NCBI RefSeq assembly: GCF_000384295.1
Contig: NZ_KB913037.1
Coordinates: 3,768,649-3,832,648, forward strand
Source: Amycolatopsis balhimycina FH 1894
GTDB lineage: Bacteria; Actinomycetota; Actinomycetes; Mycobacteriales; Pseudonocardiaceae
Direction: 5' to 3'
DNA: 64,000 nucleotides
The translations under genes and the position numbers were made by a program. The notes beneath the pieces are model-generated. The model was given only the letters and a program-made list of their open reading frames with translations, made no database searches and was not told where the DNA came from. Every line of letters starts with the position of its first letter. Positions within the stretch are counted from its first letter, which is position 1. Shown in pieces: positions 29,035 through 36,587 of the stretch.

Positions 29035-30008
29035 CCAGCACGACCTCTGTGGAGTCCGGGGCGGACGTTTCTTCGGAGACGTCCGCCCCGGCGGTTCCCC
29101 TGGCCGCACGCACGCGGGGGCTGCGCAAGGTCTACGGCAGCACGGTCGCAGTGGACCACGTCGACCTCGACATCCCGCAGGGCGCGGTCGTCGGGATGCT
29201 CGGGCCGAACGGCTCGGGCAAGACGACCACGATCCGGATGCTGCTCGGCCTCGTCCGGCCGACCGAGGGCGAGGTCGAGCTGCTCGGCCGTCCGATGCCG
29301 GACGCCGCCGCGCACGCGTTGCCCGACGTCGGCGCGCTGGTCGAAGGGCCGGGCTTCCACCCGTTCCTCTCCGGGCGCGACAACCTGCTGCGCTTCGCCG
29401 CGGCGGAACCGCGGTTGTCGTCGGCCGGGATCCCCAGCGCCGTCGACGCCGCTTTGGAACGCGTCGGGCTGACCGGCGCGGCGCGGCGGCGGTACAAGGG
29501 GTATTCGCTGGGCATGAAGCAGCGGCTCGGGCTCGCCTCGGCGTTGCTCGTGCCACGGAAGATGGTCGTGCTCGACGAGCCGACCAACGGCCTCGACCCC
29601 GCGGGTACCAGGGAGATCCGCAGGATCATGGCCGAGCTGCACGCCGAGGGCGTCACCGTGCTGGTGTCGTCGCACCTGCTGGCCGAGGTGGAGGCGACGT
29701 GCACGCACGTGGCCGTGCTGCAGGCCGGCAACGTCGTCGCGCAGGGCGAGCTGGCGGAGCTGCTGGAGTCCGGGAACGCGGCCCTGCTGGTCCGCACGCC
29801 GGACGCGGAGCAGGCGGTGGAAGTGCTGCGGGAGAACCGGATCGGCGCGCGGCTCACGCCGGACGGCGTCCGCGCGGATCTGACGGTGACGGAAGCGCCG
29901 CGGGTGCTGCAGGTCCTGGTGGGCGCGGGGGTCGCGGTCCACGAGGCGACGCGGGCCCGCACCGGGCTGGAAGACCTGTTCGCGCGGCTGACGGAGGGGT
30001 CGGAATGA
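29031..30008 (+). CDS. ABC exporter ATPase (BcrA/NatA type)
   Basis: A 325-residue ATPase for a drug, peptide or lipid exporter. Walker A is GPNGSGKTTT, the signature is the variant YSLGMKQRLG, and Walker B is MVVLDEPTNGLD with the H-loop SSHLL. A C-terminal regulatory region (about 225-325) follows. The first 25 residues (Ser/Thr/Ala-rich) are not part of the ABC fold and contain a 13-bp DNA inverted repeat (29056-29091). It overlaps both neighbours by 4 nt (GTGA before, ATGA after), so all three proteins are made from one coupled mRNA. Confidence 0.92.
   Translation: MTSTTSVESGADVSSETSAPAVPLAARTRGLRKVYGSTVAVDHVDLDIPQGAVVGMLGPNGSGKTTTIRMLLGLVRPTEGEVELLGRPMPDAAAHALPDVGALVEGPGFHPFLSGRDNLLRFAAAEPRLSSAGIPSAVDAALERVGLTGAARRRYKGYSLGMKQRLGLASALLVPRKMVVLDEPTNGLDPAGTREIRRIMAELHAEGVTVLVSSHLLAEVEATCTHVAVLQAGNVVAQGELAELLESGNAALLVRTPDAEQAVEVLRENRIGARLTPDGVRADLTVTEAPRVLQVLVGAGVAVHEATRARTGLEDLFARLTEGSE
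29056..29091. repeat. Inverted repeat inside the ABC ATPase N-terminal codons
   Basis: CCGGGGCGGACGT (29056-29068) and ACGTCCGCCCCGG (29079-29091) form a perfect 13-bp stem with a 10-nt loop, within codons 9-21 of the ATPase. It may dampen translation or transcription between the LolA-like gene and the exporter genes. Confidence 0.6.
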
Positions 30009-30883
30009 CGGCGGTCCTCGAAGCACCGGCGGCCCGCACGGGCCACGACACGGTGCCCTTGCCCCGGCTGCTGGCCGCGGAGCTGCGCTGGATCTTCCGG
30101 CGGCCGCGCACACTCGCCGTGCTGGGCCTGCTGGCGCTGATCCCGGTGGTGATCGGTATCGGCTTGACGCTGGTGAACGACCCGTCGGACACCGGCGGCG
30201 GCCCGGACGACGGCGGCGGAGCGCTGCTGGCGTCGGCGGTGAACAACGCGTTCGTGCTGCCGATCGCGGCGATCGTGCTGTCACTGGCGCTGCTCCTGCC
30301 GCTGGCCTCGGCCATGGCGGGCGCCGACGCGATCGCGGGCGAGACGTCCCACGGCACACTGCGCGGCTGGCTGATCGCGCCGGTGGGCCGGGGCCGCCTG
30401 CTGGGGGTGAAGGCGTTCGGCGTCGCGACGGTGTCGGTGGTCTCGGTGCTGGCGATGTGCGTCACGGGCGTGGCGACGGGCCTGATCATCAACGGCACGG
30501 ATTCGCTGTTCACGCTGTCGGGCACAACGCTGTCGTTCGGCGGTGCGATGGCGCGGATCCTGCTGATGGCGGGCTGGGTGGTGCTCCAGCTGTGGGCGGT
30601 CGGCGCGGTGGCGCTGGCGATCTCCAGCTGGACCGAGCACCCGATGCTGGTGGTGGCCTCGGTCCTGGCCGGCGACATCGTGTTCACCATCCTGGGGTTC
30701 CTGAGTTCGCTGAAGTGGCTGCACCCGTTCCTGCTGACGCAGAACTGGGCGGTGGCACCGGCGGAGGTCCTGCAGGACCCGATGGGCACGCAGATGCTCG
30801 GCGAGGGGGCTTTGCGGGCTGCTTGCTACATCGTGATCGGCCTGTCCCTGGCCTACGCGAGGTTGTCGACCCGCGACGGCTGA
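30005..30883 (+). CDS. ABC exporter permease (ABC-2 type)
   Basis: A 292-residue membrane protein with six helices (TLAVLGLLALIPVVIGIGL; FVLPIAAIVLSLALLLPLAS; VATVSVVSVLAMCVTGVATG; and three more), giving the ABC-2 permease pattern with a long first loop rich in Gly/Asp. AGETSHGTLRGWLIAPVGRG between helices 2 and 3 is the conserved coupling region of this family. It is coupled to the ATPase by ATGA and ends five bases before the hairpin at 30888-30946. Together with the ATPase it should form an exporter; the cargo is unknown. Confidence 0.9.
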   Translation: MTAVLEAPAARTGHDTVPLPRLLAAELRWIFRRPRTLAVLGLLALIPVVIGIGLTLVNDPSDTGGGPDDGGGALLASAVNNAFVLPIAAIVLSLALLLPLASAMAGADAIAGETSHGTLRGWLIAPVGRGRLLGVKAFGVATVSVVSVLAMCVTGVATGLIINGTDSLFTLSGTTLSFGGAMARILLMAGWVVLQLWAVGAVALAISSWTEHPMLVVASVLAGDIVFTILGFLSSLKWLHPFLLTQNWAVAPAEVLQDPMGTQMLGEGALRAACYIVIGLSLAYARLSTRDG

Positions 30884-30887
30884 CACG

Positions 30888-30946
30888 AAGTTCGTGAAGG
30901 CCACCTTGAGGAACTTCATGTTCCTCAAGGTGGCCTTCACGAACTT
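30888..30946. terminator. 27-bp perfect bidirectional hairpin
   Basis: Arms 30888-30914 and 30920-30946 are perfectly complementary over 27 bp around loop TTCAT; the core is GTGAAGGCCACCTTGAGG. It lies between the convergent exporter and thiQ genes, and the thiQ stop is inside the right arm. Confidence 0.8.
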
Positions 30947-31956
30947 GGGCGCCCGACCACCGCTATCCCGTCGGGGTCCAGCGTGAGGTGCACCGCGTCC
31001 CCGGCGCGCAGGTCCGAAGCCGCCGGGGCCACCGCGTCCACTGTGGACTTGGTCAGGCGTACGACCAGTCGCACGTGTTCCCGCCGGTGCACCGCCGCGA
31101 CGACCTCGCCCGGTACCCCTTCGGGCGCGACCCGCAGCGCGTGCGGCCGCAGCCCGAGCCGCACCGAGCCGTCGTCGATGTCCGGCAGCGTCACGTCACC
31201 CCAAGCCGTCCGCACCACTCCGCCCGCCGCGGCGCCCTCGGCGAACGTCGTCACGCCCAGGAACCGGGCCACGCCGTCGTCGGCCGGGTTGCGCCAGACG
31301 CGGCGGACCGCGCCTTCCTGGCGGACTTCGCCGGCGTCCAGGACCGCGACCCGGTCGGCCAGCGTGAACGCCTCCTCCTGGTCGTGCGTCACCAGCAACG
31401 CCGTGATCTTGCTGCGCCGCAACAGGTCCGCCAGGTCGATGGCCAGCTGCTCGCGCAACCCGGCGTCCAAACCGGACAGTGGCTCGTCCAGAAGCAGCAA
31501 CCGCGGCTTCGGCGCCAACGCCCGGGCCAGCGCCACCCGCTGGGCCTGACCGCCGGACAGCTCCGTCACCCGCCGTCGTTCGAAGCCGGAAAGGCCCACC
31601 AGCTCCAGCAGCTCGGCCACGCGCGGCGCCCACGAAGACCGCGGCACGCCGTGCATCCGCAGGCCGAACGCGATGTTCGCGGCGACGTCCCGGTGGCCGA
31701 ACAGCTGGCCGTCCTGGAACACCAGCCCGAACCCGCGCCGGTGCACCGGCACCGCGCCGAGGTCCTCGCCGTCCCAGCTGACCGAGCCGCGCGCCGACGG
31801 CTCCAGTCCCGTGATCGCGCGCAGCAGCGTCGACTTCCCCGAGCCCGACGGGCCGAGCAATGCCAGCACCTCGCCGTCGGCGATGTCCAGCCGGACGTCG
31901 CGGACCGCCGCGAACGATCCATAGTGGACGGTCAGGTCCCGCACCGACAACGCCAT
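30937..31956 (-). CDS. thiQ: Thiamine ABC importer ATPase
   Basis: ATPase of a binding-protein-dependent importer, 339 residues. Walker A is GPSGSGKST, the signature LSGGQAQRV and Walker B LLLLDEPLSGLD. It is followed by THDQEEAFTLADRVAVLDAGE and a C-terminal TOBE-like region (VRLGLRPHALRV). Fold and length are those of ThiQ/FbpC/PotA ATPases. Thiamine is assigned because the operon starts with a TPP riboswitch. ATG 31956 overlaps the permease stop by one base (TGATG). Confidence 0.88.
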   Translation of the reverse strand: MALSVRDLTVHYGSFAAVRDVRLDIADGEVLALLGPSGSGKSTLLRAITGLEPSARGSVSWDGEDLGAVPVHRRGFGLVFQDGQLFGHRDVAANIAFGLRMHGVPRSSWAPRVAELLELVGLSGFERRRVTELSGGQAQRVALARALAPKPRLLLLDEPLSGLDAGLREQLAIDLADLLRRSKITALLVTHDQEEAFTLADRVAVLDAGEVRQEGAVRRVWRNPADDGVARFLGVTTFAEGAAAGGVVRTAWGDVTLPDIDDGSVRLGLRPHALRVAPEGVPGEVVAAVHRREHVRLVVRLTKSTVDAVAPAASDLRAGDAVHLTLDPDGIAVVGRPSS

Positions 31957-33626
31957 CAGAACTCTCCCACCCCGCCGCGCCCGAGCCGGTCGATCAGCGC
32001 GACCGCCAGCACCGTCACGAGCATCAGCAACGCGCACGCCGCGTACGCCATCTGGTTGTTCAGCTCGCCCGGGCGCGCCATCAGCGTCGCGACCGCGACC
32101 GGCAGCGTCGGCGCCGTCGGCCGGGCGAGGAAGCTCGTCGCGCCGAACTCGCCGAGCGCCACGACGAACCCGAACCCCGCCGCCGCGACCAGCGGCCGCA
32201 GTGTCAGCGGCAGGTCGATCTCCCGCCACACCCGCAGCGGGCTCGCGCCGAGCGTCGACGCGGCCTGCCGCAGCCGGACGTCGACCGAGCGCAGCACCGG
32301 CAGCACCATCCGCACGATCAGCGGGATGATCACCAGCGCCTGGGCCAGCGGCACCAGGTACGGCGACGTCCGGAGGTCGCCGGGCAGCGCGTCGAGCGTC
32401 ACGAGGTAGCCGAACCCGACGGTCACAGCGGACACGCCGAGCGGCAGCATCAGCACGGCGTCCATCGTCTCGCCGAGACCACGCGCGGCTTTGGTGGACG
32501 ATCGGCGCAGTGCCACCAGCACCACGGACGCGAGCACGCCGACGACCATCGCCAGCAGCGTCGCGTCGATGGCCACCTTCAGCGAGTTCAGCGCGGCGTC
32601 CCAACCGGACACCTGCAGCGCGCCCTTCTCACCGGTGCTCGTGAGGGCCCGGTACCCGGCGAGGCTCCAGCCGTCCTCAGTGGACACGGACTCGGCGAGC
32701 AGCGCGACGATCGGCGTCAGCAGCAGCCCCAGCACGACGCCCGCGGCCCCGACGACCCACCACTCGCCGCCGCTCGGACGTCGAGCCCCGCCGGAACCGG
32801 TCCGGGCACTGTCCTTGCGCCGTCGCGCCAGCCCGCCGAGCACCAGCGCGGCGACCACGGCCGCGAACTGGATCAGCGATAGTGCGGCGGCCCCCGAGAG
32901 GTCAAGGAGGTCGACTGTCCGCAGGTAGATCTCGGTTTCCAGGGTCCGGTACCGGGCGCCGCCGAGGATCAGCACGACGCCGAAACTGGTGGCACAGAAC
33001 AGGAACACCACGGCCGCGGCCGACGCGATGGCGGGTGCCAGCGCGGGCAGCGTCACCGACCGGAAGGCCCGCCACGGCGACGCACCCAGCGCGCGGGCGG
33101 CGTCGGTCGTCCGCGAATCCAGCCTCGCCCACAGCCCGGCGACGGTCCGCGCGACGACGGCGACGTTGAAGAAGGCGTTGGCCAGCACAATCGGCAGCAC
33201 GCCGCCGTCCGGCCACAGCGCGCGGAACGCGAGCCCGACGACGACGGTCGGCAGCACGAACGGCACCAGCACCAGCGTCCGCGCCAAGCCGACGCCGGGC
33301 AGCCGTACCCGCGCGAGCAGGAACGCGACCGGCAGACCGGCCAGCACCGCCACGACCGTCGACGCGGCCGCCGTCGCGACGGTGAACCCGGCCAGCTGCC
33401 AGGTCCGTGAGTCGCCGAGGACGACGTCAAGACCGCCGGCGGCGAACCCGCGGCCCACGATCGCCGCCACCGGCCAGGCGAAGAACACCACCAGGAAGCC
33501 GATCGGGGCCAGCCCGAGCAACGCCAGGCCGAGCCCGCGGGCGGTCCGGGGCGGGGCTGGGACTGGTGCTTTTCGGGGGCTCCGGGTGGCGGAGCCCCCG
33601 GCCCGGGGCGGAGGCCCGGATGTCAC
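31956..33626 (-). CDS. thiP: Thiamine ABC importer permease, two fused permease domains
   Basis: A 556-residue permease with about twelve helices in two homologous halves, as in ThiP/FbpB. Each half has an EAA loop (ARALGASPWRAFRSVTLPALAPA; QAASTLGASPLRVWREIDLPL). The GTG at 33626 overlaps the thiB stop as GTGA and was preferred to an ATG 10 codons earlier that lies inside thiB. The first ~35 residues are Pro/Arg/Ser-rich and coded partly by a DNA hairpin (33574-33600), so the functional start could lie further in, near the first helix. Confidence 0.88.
   Translation of the reverse strand: MTSGPPPRAGGSATRSPRKAPVPAPPRTARGLGLALLGLAPIGFLVVFFAWPVAAIVGRGFAAGGLDVVLGDSRTWQLAGFTVATAAASTVVAVLAGLPVAFLLARVRLPGVGLARTLVLVPFVLPTVVVGLAFRALWPDGGVLPIVLANAFFNVAVVARTVAGLWARLDSRTTDAARALGASPWRAFRSVTLPALAPAIASAAAVVFLFCATSFGVVLILGGARYRTLETEIYLRTVDLLDLSGAAALSLIQFAAVVAALVLGGLARRRKDSARTGSGGARRPSGGEWWVVGAAGVVLGLLLTPIVALLAESVSTEDGWSLAGYRALTSTGEKGALQVSGWDAALNSLKVAIDATLLAMVVGVLASVVLVALRRSSTKAARGLGETMDAVLMLPLGVSAVTVGFGYLVTLDALPGDLRTSPYLVPLAQALVIIPLIVRMVLPVLRSVDVRLRQAASTLGASPLRVWREIDLPLTLRPLVAAAGFGFVVALGEFGATSFLARPTAPTLPVAVATLMARPGELNNQMAYAACALLMLVTVLAVALIDRLGRGGVGEF
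33574..33600. repeat. Terminator-like hairpin inside the thiP N-terminal codons
   Basis: CGGGGGCTCC (33574-33583) pairs with GGAGCCCCCG (33591-33600), loop of 7. It resembles intergenic G/C-run elements such as 8659-8703 yet lies in the reading frame just after the thiB/thiP overlap. Confidence 0.6.
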
Positions 33627-34672
33627 TGCACGAGCGTGCGCCATTCGCCGATCCACTTCTCGCGCCCGGCCTGCACCTGGTCCGGCGGCAGCGTCTGCGG
33701 CCGCTGCGGCAGCGGCGCGACCTGCGCCCAGCCCGCGGGCAGGTCGACGCCCTGGCGCGCCGGGTAGACGTACATGTTGGCCGCGACGGTCGCCTGGAAC
33801 TGCTGCGAGAGCAGGAAGTCGACGACCTTGCGCGCGTTCTCGGCCTGCTTGCCGTTCGTCAGCACGCCGGCGTACTCGACCTGCCGGTAGCAGGTGTCGA
33901 GCAGCGCCTTGGTGCGCGGCTTCCCGTCGTCGCCGACTTCGGCGGCCGGCGACGACGCGTACGAAACGACGATCGGCCGCGGGCCCTTGCCGGACGAGCC
34001 GGAGAACTGCTTGGTGTAGGCCTCTTCCCAGCCGCTGACCACCTTGACGCCATTGGCCTTGAGCTTGGCCCAGTACTCCTTCCAGCCGCTGTCGCCGAAC
34101 TTCGCGACGGTGCCGAGGAGGAAGGCCAGCCCGGGCGACGCCGTCGCCGGGTCCTCGGCGACCAGCAGATCCTTGTACTTCGGGTCGGCCAGGTCGTCGT
34201 AGCTCGACGGCGCCGGGATCCCCTTGGTGGTGAAGTAGTTCGTGTCGACGTTGACGCAGACGTCGCCGACGTCGACCGCGGAGAGGCGGTGCTGGGGGTC
34301 GACGGCGTAGCGCTGCGGCCCGCGGTCGGCCTCCGGGCTGGTGTAGGGCTCGAAGACGCCCTCGGTGAGCGCGCGGGAGGCGAAGGTGGAGTCGACGCCG
34401 TACGCGACGTCGCCGATCGGGTTCGCCTTCGTCAGCACGAGCTTGTTGGTCAGCGATCCGGCGTCGCCCTGCTTGAGCACGGAGATCTTGATGCCCGACT
34501 GCTTCTGGAAGGCGTCGAGCACCTCCTGCGGTGCGAGGAAGGAATCGTGCGTCACGAGGGTGACGGTGGGCGTCTGCTGCGTGTCACCGGACCCGTCCGA
34601 CAGCGAGCACGCCGAAGCGACGGCACTGACGGCGGCGATGGCCGTCGCGGCGCGAACAGCCCTGCGTTTCAT
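33623..34672 (-). CDS. thiB: Thiamine ABC importer substrate-binding lipoprotein
   Basis: A 349-residue lipoprotein: signal peptide MKRRAVRAATAIAAVSAVASAC with lipobox ASAC. The fold is the extracellular family 1 / ThiB type (VTLVTHDSFLAPQEVLDAFQ; GDVAYGVDSTFASRAL; VDVGDVCVNVDTNYF). The opening VTLVTHDSF is characteristic of ThiB-like proteins. It leads thiB-thiP-thiQ and has AGGAGGG (34676-34682) as Shine-Dalgarno, which the riboswitch can sequester. Iron-binding FbpA proteins share the fold, but the TPP aptamer argues for thiamine or a thiamine precursor. Confidence 0.92.
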   Translation of the reverse strand: MKRRAVRAATAIAAVSAVASACSLSDGSGDTQQTPTVTLVTHDSFLAPQEVLDAFQKQSGIKISVLKQGDAGSLTNKLVLTKANPIGDVAYGVDSTFASRALTEGVFEPYTSPEADRGPQRYAVDPQHRLSAVDVGDVCVNVDTNYFTTKGIPAPSSYDDLADPKYKDLLVAEDPATASPGLAFLLGTVAKFGDSGWKEYWAKLKANGVKVVSGWEEAYTKQFSGSSGKGPRPIVVSYASSPAAEVGDDGKPRTKALLDTCYRQVEYAGVLTNGKQAENARKVVDFLLSQQFQATVAANMYVYPARQGVDLPAGWAQVAPLPQRPQTLPPDQVQAGREKWIGEWRTLVQ

Positions 34673-34675
34673 CTA

Positions 34676-34791
34676 CCCTCCTGCACTTCGCCGGACGAGG
34701 AGGGCTAGCCCTCCCATCGCCGGCATGATCCGGTCAGGTGCGAACGGTCGCGGGTGACCCGCCTCTCAGCCCGGCTGACCGGACTCCCGTG
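34676..34791 (-). promoter_or_regulatory. TPP riboswitch (THI box) with translational expression platform
   Basis: On the minus strand the aptamer (about 34791 to 34712) has the conserved GGCTGAGAGG (34762-34771) and ACCTGACCGGATCATGCC segments of TPP aptamers. Behind it, GGGAGGG (34709-34715) can pair with CCCTCCT (34698-34704), and the same CCCTCCT can instead pair with the thiB Shine-Dalgarno AGGAGGG (34676-34682). TPP binding would lock GGGAG in the closing stem, free CCCTCCT and hide the ribosome site. Confidence 0.9.
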
Positions 34792-34801
34792 GCAACCGTG
34801 C

Positions 34802-34807
34802 AGCGTA
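34802..34807 (-). promoter_or_regulatory. -10 hexamer of thiBPQ
   Basis: TACGCT on the minus strand, just upstream of the TPP aptamer, which puts the transcript start near 34795. No good -35 is visible. Confidence 0.45.
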
Positions 34808-34832
34808 GTCCAGGACGGACGACCATGGAGAC

Positions 34833-35117
34833 ATGACGGAAATCTTGAGCGACGACGAGGCCGATCGTTCGTTGGGAAGCGACTGGACCCGCACCGGCGC
34901 GGTGATCTCCCGCGAGGTGGCGCTGGCGAGCTTCGTGCAGGCGATCGAGGTGGTGGACCGGGTCGCGGCGCTCGCCGAAGCCGCCGACCACCACCCGGAC
35001 ATCGACATCCGCTGGCGCACGCTGACCTTCCGGCTCAGCACCCACTCGGCGGGCGGCCTGACGGCGAAGGACTTCGACCTGGCGCGGGAGATCGACTCGG
35101 TCCTCTCGGGACTGTGA
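34833..35117 (+). CDS. 4a-hydroxytetrahydrobiopterin dehydratase (pterin-4a-carbinolamine dehydratase)
   Basis: A 94-residue enzyme that dehydrates 4a-hydroxytetrahydropterin during pterin recycling. It carries the family signature ADHHPDIDIRW and LSTHSAGGLTAKDFDLA, with the three catalytic histidines (two in HHP, one in THSAGG). It is divergent from thiB, with only about 40 nt between its ATG and the riboswitch. No aromatic amino-acid hydroxylase is in the window, so its partner is unknown; in relatives the gene is often solitary. Confidence 0.92.
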   Translation: MTEILSDDEADRSLGSDWTRTGAVISREVALASFVQAIEVVDRVAALAEAADHHPDIDIRWRTLTFRLSTHSAGGLTAKDFDLAREIDSVLSGL

Positions 35118-35192
35118 TCTCGGCTACGCTGAGTGCACCTTCGCGCCTGTTCGACGTCTCTCGGTTACCGGAACCTTCGGGAGGGAGACGAG

Positions 35193-35300
35193 ATGACTCA
35201 GGCAATCGTGGTCGGTACAGCGGCGTTCGCGACGATGGTGGCGGCGGCCGGGGGTGTGCTCTGGTTCACCGCCCGGACCCGCCGTCACTCGGACGGCTGA
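35193..35300 (+). CDS. Single-helix membrane micro-protein
   Basis: A 35-residue protein, MTQAIVVGTAAFATMVAAAG then GVLWFTARTRRHSDG, with one membrane helix (about 4-27) and a positive C-terminal tail (Arg/His) that should face the cytoplasm. The ATG is 5 nt after GGGAGGGAGA, an excellent ribosome site, and TACGCT (35125-35130) is a good -10. I do not recognise a family. The strong initiation signals make it more credible than most frames of this size. Confidence 0.6.
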   Translation: MTQAIVVGTAAFATMVAAAGGVLWFTARTRRHSDG

Positions 35301-35380
35301 GAGTTCGATCACAGAGGCTAACGCCGGGCATGATCGGCGCGCTGTTCCTGCGGAAGCATCGGCTCGGCCCAAGGAACGCC

Positions 35381-35485
35381 ATGAACAGCACCGCCGCCCT
35401 CACCCCCGCCCAGCGCGCCTGGATCAACGCCCTCGCCCCCGCGGTGGTGCTGATCGCCATCGCCCTGCTGGGCCTGCTCGGCTAG
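35381..35485 (+). CDS. Second single-helix membrane micro-protein
   Basis: A 34-residue protein, MNSTAALTPAQRAWINALAP then AVVLIAIALLGLLG, with a hydrophilic N-terminus and a C-terminal membrane helix reaching the last residue. AAGGA lies 6 nt before the ATG. An in-frame ATG at 35330 would add 17 residues. It is 80 nt after the first micro-protein and may be co-transcribed with it. Function is unknown. Confidence 0.5.
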   Translation: MNSTAALTPAQRAWINALAPAVVLIAIALLGLLG

Positions 35486-35529
35486 TTCGCGAAGTCCTGC
35501 TGGACCTTCAGGTCCGGCAGGGCAGGCGA

Positions 35530-35997
35530 TCAGTACCGGGGCATGTTCGGGATCGCCTTCTCGGCGACCCCGATGAGATCGTCGACCTTCGCCACATCGG
35601 CCGTCACGTCCTCGGCGGTCACCGAAGGCGCCTCGGAAGAACGGTAGGCGACTTCGTTGCGCCGGACCCGCATCCGGTTGAAGGGACGCACAAGCGGCCC
35701 CAGCGGCGGATCGAGCTGCGCGAGAACCGCTTCGTAAACGGCGATGTGGCCACCACGGCTCGTCGCACGCAGGCCTTGGTTCTGCAGGACGGCCGCCAAC
35801 GCACGCCGGGCGCCGTCGTACGCCAGCGTGTAAGCGCCTTCCGGATCCGAATCCAGCAGCTGCCGCGCCGAAGCGACGTGGGTGCGGGCCCTGGCGAGCT
35901 CCGCTTCCGCAGCCTCCCGCGAAGCCGGGACGTGTTCGAGGGAACCGCGCGCGATGAGCGCGTCGATCGTGGCGCGTCCTTGGTTCCACCGGGTCAT
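35530..35997 (-). CDS. HEPN-domain protein of an MNT/HEPN pair (toxin-like)
   Basis: A 155-residue all-helical protein. EAELARARTHVASARQLL and GAYTLAYDGARRALAAVL are HEPN helices, and the active-site region reads RMRVRRNEVAYR (108-119). HEPN RNase toxins use R-x4-6-H here; this protein has RN followed by EVAY, so the His is missing and a Tyr (Y118) is nearby. It may be an inactive or differently acting variant. It is coupled to the wHTH-MNT gene by ATGA and lies downstream of it. Known MntA antitoxins AMPylate a Tyr near this motif in their HEPN toxin. Confidence 0.8.
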   Translation of the reverse strand: MTRWNQGRATIDALIARGSLEHVPASREAAEAELARARTHVASARQLLDSDPEGAYTLAYDGARRALAAVLQNQGLRATSRGGHIAVYEAVLAQLDPPLGPLVRPFNRMRVRRNEVAYRSSEAPSVTAEDVTADVAKVDDLIGVAEKAIPNMPRY

Positions 35998-36587
35998 CGG
36001 GAAGTCTCCTGCTCGAGAGGCAGCGGGACCAGCGGACGCTCACGCACGCTGGTGAGGAACGGATCCGTGCTGCTCGCCGCCCACGACGCCGGCGAGATCC
36101 GATGGACGCTGACCTCGCGGCCCAGCCGCCGAGACACGCCCTCGACCAGGTCGAAGAGCGCGTCCGGATCGGGCGAACCGACGACGAGAACGTCGACGTC
36201 ACCGGGCGGCGGCCCCGGTTCGCCGCGGTAGCGCGCGGCCCAGGACCCGTAGATGTAGGCCTCGCGCACGCCCACCAGACCGGACAAGGCCTCGGCGATC
36301 AGCGGCAGCGGCCCGAAGGTGACCGCGATGAGCTCGCTCAACGGCCGGTAGAGCGGAGTGTCCGTACGGGCTTTGACGAGCCGGCTCCGGCCGACCCGCC
36401 GGTCCGCCAGGATGCCGCCCCCGACGAGCCGTTCGACCTCGCGCAGCACGGCCGTCGGCGTGACACCACACGCCTCGGCGAGCTCGGTGATGCTGTACTC
36501 GCGCTCCGGGTGCAGCAGGACCAGCGCGAGCAGCTCACCCTGCATGCGCGACCGCAACAGCGGCAGCAGCTGCGACGAAGCTTTCAT
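35994..36587 (-). CDS. Winged-helix + minimal nucleotidyltransferase (MNT) protein, antitoxin-like
   Basis: A 197-residue fusion. An N-terminal wHTH (about 15-70: EYSITELAEACGVTPTAVLR, EVERLVGGGILADRRVGRSR) is followed by an MNT domain. The MNT core is YGSWAARY (GS at 114-115), then GDVDVLVVG with catalytic D130 and D132. The third acidic position is not clear. In MNT/HEPN systems the nucleotidyltransferase neutralises the HEPN toxin by AMPylation; the added wHTH suggests autorepression. Its start codon lies inside a 30-bp perfect inverted repeat (36585-36614) with a TATACT -10, so repressor and operator appear together. The HEPN gene follows with 4-nt overlap. Confidence 0.85.
   Translation of the reverse strand: MKASSQLLPLLRSRMQGELLALVLLHPEREYSITELAEACGVTPTAVLREVERLVGGGILADRRVGRSRLVKARTDTPLYRPLSELIAVTFGPLPLIAEALSGLVGVREAYIYGSWAARYRGEPGPPPGDVDVLVVGSPDPDALFDLVEGVSRRLGREVSVHRISPASWAASSTDPFLTSVRERPLVPLPLEQETSR

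Noticed and set aside
30937..34672. Ferric-iron (Fbp-type) importer
   Set aside because: The proteins would allow it, but the TPP riboswitch at the head of the operon and the ThiB-type N-terminus favour thiamine.
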